Shown one piece after another: positions 26,441 to 37,000 of a stretch of DNA of 64,000 nucleotides. The position numbers and the translations under genes are program-made. Source of the DNA: Chamaea fasciata (lineage: Eukaryota > Chordata > Aves > Passeriformes > Sylviidae); NCBI GenBank assembly GCA_029207755.1, contig JARCOQ010000016.1:8976501-9040500 (forward strand), read 5' to 3'. A model generated the notes under the pieces. It had not been told where the DNA came from. It saw only the letters and a list, made by a program, of their open reading frames with translations, and did not search any database. Within the stretch, counting starts at the first letter, position 1. Each line of letters begins with the position of its first letter.

Positions 26441-28204
26441 AGCACCATCACGCTGGAAAGAGGATGGAGCACCCACCTGGTGTGAGCTGGAGTTATTCCA
26501 GGGACTCAGCAGGGCTCCAGCAGAGAGACACGAGCTGCTCAAAACCCAAAGAGCCACGGGGTTTTCAGCTCCTGCGGCTCTGTCAGGGTGTGCTAAAATT
26601 CCTAATTAAGCCCCCTCGTCTGGAGGATGAGGTGGCCCCAGCCATTAAAACCCAGCCACGGCTTGAAAACTTAATAGGGGAAATTTAATGGATGAAGTCA
26701 ATTGAATTATTCATCCCCAGAAAGCTTGTACAAATATCAAATGCTTATTAGCATTCATGCAACCTGTATGATCTCACAGCTCTGACAGATTAAGGTTGGG
26801 GCTAATTGCACCCAGGATGGCGTCAGATTTGGTGGTTGGTATTTTTTAAAAGCTTATTTTTCCTCCCCAGCATGACAAAGAGAATTTCAGATTGATGCCA
26901 TCTGAGATTTACCCTTGAAGCGGAGCCCCTGTGATGGTTTCCTTCCTCAGCGTGGCAGTTTTTAATCCCTGTCTGATTCCTGCTCCTCAAAGGGTGCTGA
27001 GGTGGCTCTGGGCCAGCCCAGATGGACACAGCGCCCGTCCCCGTGGGCTGTGGGTTTGCTGGAATGGAGAGTGCTGGGGCAGAGTCTGCCTGATAAATGG
27101 ACAGGACTGAATGGCCATTAAAAATGCAAAATAGAAATCGATCCAATTAAATAATCATGACTTGCTTTTTACCCCGTGCTTTTCACTTCCGATCTTAAGC
27201 AAGGCTTGCAGACAGCCTGGGGGGGAAAAATCGCTTAATGCTGCAGAGATTTAATCAACAAAATTAACACTGGCTGATGTTAAATAGTTTCTCTGGTCAT
27301 GGCCAGGTTTGGGGATGCAGCTGTGGGGGTTTTGCACCTGCCAATCCAGGTGAGTATCCCCAAAAGAGGCGTCAGGGAGCAATCCACGGTCACTCTCTGC
27401 TCTTGGAAAATTCAGTTGGAGCTTGGTTCTCCCCACGCTGCCAGGATGTTCCTGCAGACCCATGGATGGGGTTGTTTTGGGTCCTGACTGAGCTTTGGGA
27501 AGGGCTTTGGGAAGGGTGGCAGGCTGAGCAGAGCCAGAACCAGGAGAAAATATCCCGACTCATTCCCAACACTGCCATGGCTTCACACCCTTCCAAGTTG
27601 TTCTACACCCCGCTCTCCATCACCACCACCAGCCACCAACCCCGTGGCTGAGAGGATTTTCCCCCTGAAGGGAATTCAGGCACAGGGCCAGAAGGGAATT
27701 TAGGCCTTTTCCAGCAAAGCTAAATAATCCCAGCAGTAAATGACACCCTGAGTGTCCCCTTACCCTGGGGGACACCCCGGAGCATCCCTCACGCCTCCAG
27801 GCAGCACTCAGAGGGATTCACCTCCCCTCCTTAAAACTGCAGCCAAAGAGGAGCTTGCCATCCTCCCCAAAGGCGCTGTTAATCACGGATTTCGTGGCTC
27901 TTTTTCTGGGATTCCTCGCCATCCCGCCGAGACGGAATCATTATTTACGATAACTCTAAACGACTCTTAATTACAGCGGCGCAGGTGCTCCTCGGGAAGC
28001 AGCCGGATCAACATATGGAGACTCCTGGGTGAGGTGAGGGATTCTCTGAGCTCAGGGGGGAGAAGCCTCCAAACTCCAGCGGGGATGGTTCACACCTGGG
28101 GTGGGAGAGTTGAGCAAAGAGTTTTCGGGGGATGCCGAGCTCTGGGAGAAGGAGGGGCACACCTGGGCTCCCCCCGGCCCCGCGCTGCGGCACAAAGGGA
28201 GGCC

Positions 28205-29950
28205 ACGCTTCCAGTTTATACAGTTTAATAGATGTGAAACAAGATACATTTCCTTCGGAGTAATGGATGCATCGATAACAGAAAGATAAATGTGAAGGCA
28301 TAAATATGAGGCGGCACGGAAGGAACCAAACGGAAAAGACTGGATGGGTTTTGTTCCCCTCCCTGGGTGTCCACAGGCTCCTTCCTGCTCCTGTTTCCCG
28401 TGGCCAAGCTGTGCCCTGGACACAGGGCCTGCAGGAGGGGTGGGGAAGGAGGCTGAGAGAGGAAAATCAACCCCAAAAGCTGCAAAAAAAAACCCAACCA
28501 AAAACAAAAAACCCCCCAAAAAAGTGGTGGTAAAAGGTGACCTGGATTCCTCTAGAGGCTTCTGGAAGGGCCTTGGGAAGGGAACGTGTCCAGGGATGAG
28601 CAGGGAGGGACAGGGAGTGCAAACTGCCCCCAGGGGTCGGAGTTGTTCTGCCACGAGGAGGACAAATCATCACCTTAAATGCTCACAAAGAACATCACCT
28701 ACGACAGCTCTTTACACCTTTACACACTGTTATCAATAATTTACTTAGAACTGCAGTAAACAAAATACATTTCTTAAATAATTTACTATTTATTTGTTCA
28801 GTTTCTTTAATCTCTCTGTAAATGTAGTTTTTTTTCCTTTTTTTCATTAGTTTTTTCTCTTTGTAACACAAGAAACCGTCTTTGTGCACGTTAGTTCAGA
28901 TTATTGCGACGTTTAACCTGAATTTCAGTAAAAAAAAAAAAAAAGAAAAGGGGGAAAAAAAAAGCAACAGGACAGTTGGACAGACAAGAAGAATGAATAA
29001 CTTATTATTGCACTGGCTACAATTCAGTAGTGATTTGGTTTTTTTGTCTGTAATTAGGACAACCTCTAAAGTACAAAAAAAAAAGGAGCGAGACGTCAGA
29101 AGCATCAGCTGTGAGAAGAAGCTGGTGGGGTGACGGTGGAGGGAAGGCAAGGGAGGGAAGTAAGGAAAGAGGAGAAACATTTGGAAAATGAACGGCTGGA
29201 ATAATTAATTCCACAGAAAACCCAAGGAAACACCACCCATGTAATGCAAAAAACAGCATCTCTGTTTCTCTATAAAAATATGTGCATTATGAAGAGAGAG
29301 TTTTTGCGGGTCTATTTTTTTCCTTTTTTCCAGGTTTTTGTTTGTTTGTTTCCTCGTTTTGTAGCTCACTAGTACAGGATTTTTATTTCTAGAACTGCTG
29401 ATATACAGACAATGTCCAGCTCCCAGGCACTCCCGCCTTAACGTGACAGCTTGAAAAGGTGCCTCAGGAAAAGTTGAGCAACTTTAAAATAAAATTAAAA
29501 AAAAAAACAACCCAAAAACCAATAAACCAAAAAACAAAAACCCAAACTCAACAAAACAACAAAACCCCAAGAGAATCCCCCCAGATCCCAACCGACACCG
29601 CCTCGGACCCGAATCAATGTGATCGAGGTCACAGAGCGGGGTGGGAGGGACAAAGCCACCCCTGCACCAACCCCTTAGAAAAGAAACCCCAAAACCTCTT
29701 GCCAAATTCCCCCCCCAAAAAACCCCCATCCCCAGCTTCGTCCAGCCGCTTGTTTGGTTTCTTTTCCATTTTTTCTCTGTGTGTGTGTGTGTGGTTGTTT
29801 TTTTTTTTTGCAAACTTCCACAGCGCTTCCCAACGGGCGACAGCGTTGAGGGGACGGCCCCGGGTGACGGCCACCCCTCCGTCCCCTCGCTTTGGAACCC
29901 CCACATTGGTGACAAGCCCTTGAGACCCCCCCTCTCCCCCATCCCAGCAG
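28205..29950 (-). other. CACNA1H: CACNA1H 3'UTR (extent uncertain)
   Basis: AT-rich, noncoding sequence follows the CACNA1H stop on the minus strand. Candidate poly(A) signals on that strand are at 29382-29387 (AATAAA), about 28791 (AATAAA) and about 28226 (ATTAAA). The end could therefore lie anywhere from 29.36 to 28.2 kb. Homopolymer A runs and an A/C-rich stretch at 29.49-29.58 kb are included. Confidence 0.45.
29382..29387 (-). terminator. CACNA1H: Possible poly(A) signal, CACNA1H
   Basis: The minus strand reads GAAATAAAAATCC, 564 bases past the stop codon. It is the closest canonical AATAAA in a non-repetitive setting. Confidence 0.35.
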
Positions 29951-31066
29951 CTATACTGGCTCCTCCGTGCCTTCCTCTGTGGCGACAGTCACGGCGGGGC
30001 CCAAGTCCTGCTTGTGCGGGGGGCTCTTGGCAGCGCCCAGCAGCTCCTTGCCCCTCTCGCCGCCGCCCCGCTGAGTTTTTAAGTGATCCGTCTTTTTTGG
30101 CTCCGCGTCCGGCCGCGAGTCCGCCGAGCCCGGTGCGGGCTGGCCGCTGTCCAGCAGCTCCGACAGGCCGCCCAAGGAGCCGCCGTCCAGCTGCTCGAAG
30201 GAGAAGTTGGGCACGCTGAGGTGCTGCTCCCCTCGGCACGGGGGCTGGCTCTCCGGGAGCTCCAGGGATTCTCGGTAGGCCGGGAACTCGCAGGACGGGG
30301 TTCTCCTCCTCAGCAGGGTGTTCTCCGAGGGTTTGGTGCGCGGAGCCGCCGCGCCGTCGTCCTCCATGGGAGGATCTATAGAAATGCAGGGCGGGCTCAT
30401 CTTCTTCTTCCTCCGGGCCCCGTGGATGTAGTCGGCCTCGGGCGGGACGTGGCCGGGCGGCCGCGGCTTGTCCTCGGCGGGCTCCGGGAAGCCGCAGTCC
30501 GGGGCGCTGCCGGAGGGGCAGATCTCGATGGAGTGCCGCCGCTGCTCGTCGGCCCAGCTGGGCTTGCTGAGGAAGCCCTTGGCGTCGGTGCTGTAGAACT
30601 TCTTCAAGTCCTTCTCCTTGCGGGAGAGGCTGCTTGTGCTGCAGTTCTTGAGGGGCACGGGGGACGGGGCCGGGGAGGCGAAGGGCGAGGCGGAGCGGCT
30701 GCCGGGGTCCGAGTGCTCCTCTGCCCAGTCTTTGGCCGAGCTGTTGATGTGCCGGACCTCCTCGTCAGCCAGGTCCGAGGGCTCGCCCTGGCAGCCCTCG
30801 GGGCCGGGGGGGCTGGCGGGGCTGGGTGGCCGGCTGGGAACGCCGTGCTGGCCACACGTGTGCTTCCGTGCCAGGGGGCCCAGGGGCCGGTGTGGGGAGG
30901 ACGGAGGGGAGCGTGGAGGGGTGGCTGGCAGGGGGGAATGGAGAGGGCTGGGGGTGAGGGAGCTTTGGGACTGCTTTGCTGATGGCTGGGGCTCTCCAGG
31001 CTCTGCTTGCAGGCTGTCTTTGCGCTCCGGAGTCTGTCCGTCTACTGAGTCCGTCCGAACGGCCTC
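29951..31066 (-). CDS. CACNA1H: CACNA1H terminal coding exon
   Basis: Acceptor ccccttccag precedes 31066; TAG stop at 29951-29953. 371 residues: [10 protein letters not shown], a Pro/Ser-rich region, [81 protein letters not shown], ending TEEGTEEPV. The exon is very GC- and CpG-rich, which opens long antisense ORFs that are not genes. The ORF remains open upstream of the acceptor, but that part is intronic. Confidence 0.95.
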   Translation of the reverse strand, partial: EAVRTDSVDGQTPERKDSLQAEPGEPQPSAKQSQSSLTPSPLHSPLPATPPRSPPSSPHRPLGPLARKHTCGQHGVPSRPPSPASPPGPEGCQGEPSDLADEEVRHINSSAKDWAEEHSDPGSRSASPFASPAPSPVPLKNCSTSSLSRKEKDLKKFYSTDAKGFLSKPSWADEQRRHSIEICPSGSAPDCGFPEPAEDKPRPPGHVPPEADYIHGARRKKKMSPPCISIDPPMEDDGAAAPRTKPSENTLLRRRTPSCEFPAYRESLELPESQPPCRGEQHLSVPNFSFEQLDGGSLGGLSELLDSGQPAPGSADSRPDAEPKKTDHLKTQRGGGERGKELLGAAKSPPHKQDLGPAVTVATEEGTEEPV

Positions 31067-34000
31067 CTGGAAGGGGAGGAGAGAGAAGAGGGGTGAGAGC
31101 CTGGGGGTGTGCTGGGCAGCAGCACCTCCAGTGATGGACACAGAACTATAGAACCACGTCGTGTTGGAAGGGGTTTGAAAGCTCCACTCCTTCCATGCCC
31201 GCCCACCAGTCCAGGCTGCTCCAAGCCTTGTCCAACCTGGCGTGGGACACTCGCAGGAATGGGGAGCCCATGGCACGAGGCAAAGGGTTGGTGGGTCTAG
31301 CACAGCCCACCTCATTCCTGCCAGTCCTGTCACACCCTCCTGTACAAGAGGATAAATTTTGCTGGCGGGAGCCTTCATGTTTAGGGCTGGCATTTGCCGG
31401 GCCATGGTCTTGCTCCAGCCCCAAATCCTGAGCCAGCACAACCCATCACAGAGGAGGGCTCGCCCAGCACTGGTAAAACAGATTTGGGCACCTTCTCCCC
31501 ACGCTTTAACTCTTATTTCCTGGGATAGCACAGCCATGAAGGTGGAAGTAGAGGAAAAGGGCCTTCCCACGTGTCATTTGCTGGGACAGGAATATAAAAC
31601 TTATTACATAAAATTCATGGCACGTTTCATTTCTAAACAGGAACTCTACCCTTACCTCCAAGCAAAGAAACACGAGAGAGGACTGGGAAAGGAAGGGCAA
31701 GGACAACAGGCGGACAACACAGGAGTTACCTGTGTGTGCTCTGGACCCCCTCACCTGTCTGCAGAGCAGCTTGTTGAGAGCAGGAGACCGGGGGCTGCCG
31801 TGGGGGGCCAGGACCTTCCAGCGGTGCCGCCCGTCGTGGCCGGGGCAGCGCGCGGGCAGAGATTCCAGGGGCACCCTCAGCGAGGAGCTCGTCCCCACGG
31901 GCTGGGAGCGGATGGAGGTGATGGATCCTAGGGCAGGACACAGGGAGCAGTCATTGCCTGGCCTGGGGGCTCTCAGGGTTTTGGGGGGCAGAAGGTTCAG
32001 GAAGGGAGTAAACACAGGAGGGAGAAGGAGGAAAGTTTTTTGCGGAAAGGGTGGTAAAGTACTGGGATGGTCTGCCCCGGGGTGATGGTGGAGGCGATGC
32101 CTTAGGTTTTAGTTTTCGTGTTTTTCAGATTTTGTGCTGCCTAGGGGAGTAGTTCTGAGCATCACATCAGGTGTTAGTCAGCTCTCTTCACAGAGCAGGC
32201 AGACAAAACAAATCCTTTTCCTGCTAGAGACCAAGGACAACGAGTACAACTTTCAGGTCCAAAAGCACAAACAACGGTGGGCTGAAGAGAGGAAACAAGA
32301 AGGATGGGACCTCACAACCTGAAGCTGCAACTGGACAATTAAACCCCAATCCCAATATGTAAATGGACCAAAACTTATAAAAACGTGAAAATTCGTGGCT
32401 GGGAGTCCATCTTGGGTGTAGCCCTGGCCAGGCTCTTGTGCTGCCCGAGGTGTATCCTTTGAAGGCCTTTTTAATAAATTCCCACTTTATTTTCCTTTAA
32501 CACTGTCCAGCCTCTGTTCCAGGCAGCCTCTCGAGGCATCACTGCAGGCCCAGGGCAGTTCTCCCACCCAGCCCAGCCCAGCCACCACCAGGGGCTGTCC
32601 CCGAGGCACAGCTCGGCTCAGCACGGTCCCACCAGGAGCTCGTGGAGTTCCAAGTGCTCTGACGGCCCCGAGCCGTGGACAGGGTGGAATCTTTCTCTTC
32701 CCGAAGCCTCCTGGGCTGTGCCTGAAGGCCATCCCTCCTTCCCCAGCCCATCCGTGGTGCTGCTTTACTGCACTTGGGAGTTGTTTGAAAGGTCTCCCGC
32801 TCCTCTGGTGTTTTTTTGGCTGCAGGATTTATCGTCCTCATTAGTTTGAAACCCAGCGTCTGTTCCTCCAGCGCTGCCCCTCTCCGTGTTAACAACACCG
32901 TTATCCATCACTCCAAGAGATCTCACCCAGGGGTCAGGGAACTTGAGCCCCTGACAAAAGCCATCCATACACATGGCAGCTGCACTTCGCAGACAGATTT
33001 GTTGGTGGGGACAAAGAAAAGTGAGTGTTTAATAATTTTTCTTTTGGAGCTTTTCTCCAGAACGCCACAGAAGGAATTCCCACCCCCACCCCGCTCCTCC
33101 TCAGGTTTTTTTTTTTTGGGCTCTCCTCGACCCAGAGTTTCAGGCTGAGCCTGTGCTGTTTGTGTGCTATTCCAGGCTTTATGAAATGCTTTTTATGATG
33201 CAGAAAAACTCTGTCATAAAATCTGTCACAAACACGGTCATAAAATCCAGACCCGATGCTCTACTCCCTGTCCTCAGCTGGAATTTCCTCCTGCTGGAAA
33301 CTTTCCATCGAGCTCTCATATAGGAAACTCAAACCCCCTCCAAACTGGATGCTCAGGAGCGCTGAGGATCTCTGGAGGTGGATTTTTTTTCCCTTGTTTT
33401 TCTAGGAAATCAGCAAGCTGCATCTAAAACCAAAATACCCTGAGATCTGCTCATCCCACAAGATTTTCACTGTGTGGTCGGCGGAGTATGGGGAGAAGAT
33501 CAGACATCCTGAAGCCCATGGAAACACAGATGCTCATGGGAGCAGTTTCATTTGGATATAATTTATGGACCTGTGGCTTGAAGCAGAGTTTGGGCAGCTC
33601 AGGAGCAGCACAGCTCGGGGCTCTGCTGGTTTTACCACCAGGTAAAAAAATCATATCCATCATATCCATCCCTCCAGTGCTCTTGGAGAGAAATGTAGGA
33701 ATTTAGAGAACATCAGAGAATTCTCGGTGGGTTCTACCCACCCCTGCCAACGTCCCAGCAGTTTTTATGTGGATATAAATCCTGCTTTACAGCCACTCCA
33801 GGGATGAAAAGCAGCCCCTGGAGGCCGCCCGTGAAACTCAAACCTCTGTTTTCTTTCCTTCACAAGGAATTTGCAGGTGAAATAATAATAAACATCGAGC
33901 AGAGAACATGGCCTGGCTCCCAGAGAGTCTGAACAAACACAGAGTTCCTTCTCCCAAGGAAATCAGAGCGAGTCAGGGTGTGCAGAACCCACCGAGCAGT

Positions 34001-37000
34001 TCTTGCGTTTCAAACCCCGCCGGGTCAAAGGGAACCGGGCTGGGAACAGTTCTTGGGGAGCACGTGTGCTTTTAGGGAGGCAGAGATCGTGTTTCAGATC
34101 GATTTCCCCTTCAGAGCGGCTCGACAAAAGAGACAGAAAGGCCTTTTCAGGGAAACGTACTCGGCTGCAGGGGATGAATGCCCCCTCAAAGGCTCCTGCA
34201 CTCCTGATTCCTGGATTATGGGATCTCTCCATGGGGTCTCTCCATGACATTCGTTACAAGGCTGGGCTCGGGAAGAACCAGAGAGCGGTTTCTAATCTTT
34301 CTGCTCCTAAAGAAACCCCTGCAGCTCTGAACTCCACGTGTGGTGCTGGAAGGCACTGCCCTGAGGCTGCAGCCTGCCTGAAACGCTGGGGAATTGTGCT
34401 GGAAGCGATCCCGACTCCCGGCTTTTGTTCCTGGGGATGTTATTGGTCCGCAGGCAGGAGTCAGAGGGAATGCACAGCTCCTCTTTCCTCAGCTAAAAAC
34501 CTGTACCTGTGCTTGGGAGCTTCTCCCCAAACACCTGAGCCACCAGCTTGCTCCTGGGAAAGGGATGGAAACGTGGAATTACGCAGGATGTGGGAAACCA
34601 GTGTTCTGCTGATGGAATTGGATTGGAGCAAGCCCTGCTCGGGCCGTGCTTGGGTTGGTTGTTCCCCACTGAACCCCCCTGTGCAGCTGCTGAACCCCTC
34701 ATGGTTGCAATCATGGAATTGTAAAGATTGGAAAAATCCAGAGATTCCAACCATGAATCCAGCAGTGCCAAGGCCAGCACTAAATCAAGTCCCCAGGTGC
34801 CGGATCCACAGGTTTTTTTGACACTTCCAGGGATGGTGACACCACCACTGCCCTGGGAGCCTGTTCTGATGCTTGAACACCCTCCCAGTGAAGGAATTTT
34901 CCCTAATATTCTTAGGGAAATAAGAATATTATTTATCATAATATCCTTCATAAATAGAATTATTTAATTATAATTAAATCTTAAACCTCCTCTGGCAGAA
35001 CTTGAGGCTGTTTCCTCTGGGAGCAGAGCCCGACCCTGTCCCCTCCTCCTGCCTGGGGGTTGTGGACAGTCAGAAGTTTCCCCCTGAGCCTCCTTTTCCC
35101 CAGGCTGAGCCCCCCAAGCTGCTCCTGGTGCTCCAGCCCCTTCCCTGGACACGATCCAGCCCCTCCACGTCCTTCTTTGATGTCTTGGGTTGCAATACAA
35201 GATGCAACCAGAGGTTTGTATTCCAACACCAGCTGTTAAACCAGGTGGGGCAGTGTTTCGTTGTCTCTTCCAGGACCCGTCCTCCCTCCAGGGGATCTCT
35301 GCTGTTCATGGGCCATCGAGGCTCACTGCAGGGCTGATACAATCCCATCATCCCATGGGGAGAGGCTCCACCCAGGGGGAGGAGCCCAGCATTCCTGCCT
35401 GGATCAAACCTGGGATCCAGAACAGCCTGTGTGCCCTGGATTCCCAGAGGGAGAGCGGACCCATCCCAGCACCACTGGGCCCTTCTCCAGGATCATCCCT
35501 GCCCCACCAGAACCGCAGCTGGCACTGCAGGAGGACTGGATGGGACTGCTCCCAACACCCTGACCAGCAAGGTGCCAGGTTGTATTCTGACTCTGTCAGT
35601 GGTTTTTTTGTTGTTTTTTTTTTTTTCTTTTTTAATTACTGCATCATTTTTAGTTTAATTTTCCTAATAAAGAACCGCTATTCTTATTCCCATATCTTTG
35701 CCCGAGAGCCCATTTAGCTATTATCCCCATTTAGTTATTACGTCCATTGAGTTATTGACCCATGAGAGTTAATTTCAGAATTATAATTCGGAGGGAGGGG
35801 GCGGTTTTTACACTTTCCATTTCAAGGGAGGCTCCTGCCTTCCTTAGCAAAGACACGTGAGGAACCCAAAATTTTGCCTCAGGGCAGGGGAATCTCCCAG
35901 GGTGGTACCTCTTTGGGCTTTGCAGGGGTAGGTTTCCATCTCCACCTCGTGCAGGGGCAGCGGGGCCTTGGCCGGGGTGACGGGCCGGAACATGTAGCTG
36001 TCGTTGGGCAGGGAATGCATCCTGGACACGGAGATCTTGCGGACTGTCAGCAGGTTCTGGGAATCCTGAGGCCTCAGGGAGGCTGTGCTGCCCTGCAGAG
36101 ACACGAGAGAGAGAGATGGGTTCACCCCAGTGGGGAATTCGCAGGGAATTCCTTCCCTCGCTGCTTCCCAAACCCTTGTGCAGGTCTCACCCACACCCAG
36201 AGCCTGCAGACAGAAGTTTCACTGAGGGGAGAGCTCGGGATGTGGCTGGAATGAAGGGAGGCGTCAGTGAGCCACCACTAAAAAAAAGTCAGCTTTTTGT
36301 CCAAAGCCGACTCCTGGGCACACAGAGAGAAAGGAAAGGCTGGCGGAAAAGGAGCCCGTTTGTTAAACACACGAGAAAAGCAGCACTTCTCACATCTTCC
36401 CCATCTGATGTTCCAGGGAGATGCTTTCAGGAGGCCCAAGGGTGGCATCCTTCCCCTCAAACAGAGGACAGAGGGGCCAAAACAAGTCCTGCTGGAAATT
36501 CTCCCCAAAACACCCTCACAGGGCAGATATTTAAACACACCACTGCAAACCTTGAGGCCTGTCTCCTAAAACCTGGAGCATTTTGGGCACCACTGAGCCC
36601 TGAAGCAGGAGGCAGAGGGAAGGAGAAGACATGCTGGCGGTGAGGCTGGGGGCGTGGAGCCTTTTTGGGGGTGGAAAAGGGATTTTTCTTTGTTGTCACT
36701 GAAATGGGTCTGGCTGGAAGCGCCCACACCACAAACCTTAAACCCGAGCCCGCTCAGGTACCTCAACAAATCCATCCTGGGGCTCACAGGAAGCTTTAGG
36801 GACACAAATGATGCCCCTGAGGTGCCGACGGAGAAGCTGAGAGGTGATGCCACGACTTGGCCAAGTGCTGGGGGAGCAGGAGCCCCTGGGCCAGGCCCTG
36901 CAGCCTGGCTGGACACATTCCCCTCCCCAGTTACCCTTTTATCTAACACATCTAAAATCCCTCTGGTTTTTCTTTCACGTCAACCTCCCGGTGACTGATT

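Larger units (their letters stand above)
22200..28204. other. B9D1-CACNA1H intergenic spacer
   Basis: No convincing exon was seen. It contains one near-complete LTR (22873-23409), CR1 fragments at 25.39 and 26.26 kb, back-to-back poly(A) signals at 25.07-25.15 kb, and AT-rich unique blocks near 25.62-25.70, 26.64-26.83, 27.10-27.27 and 27.88-27.98 kb that look like conserved noncoding elements. ORFs here lack family resemblance. Confidence 0.6.

Noticed and set aside
30083..30982. 299-codon plus-strand ORF
   Set aside because: Antisense shadow of the CpG-rich last exon of CACNA1H, whose own frame encodes conserved Cav3.2 tail motifs.
31067..31570. Extension of the last CACNA1H ORF upstream to an ATG at 31570
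   Set aside because: A clear ccttccag acceptor precedes GAGGCC at 31066 and the phase matches the previous exon. The extension runs through a CR1 fragment.
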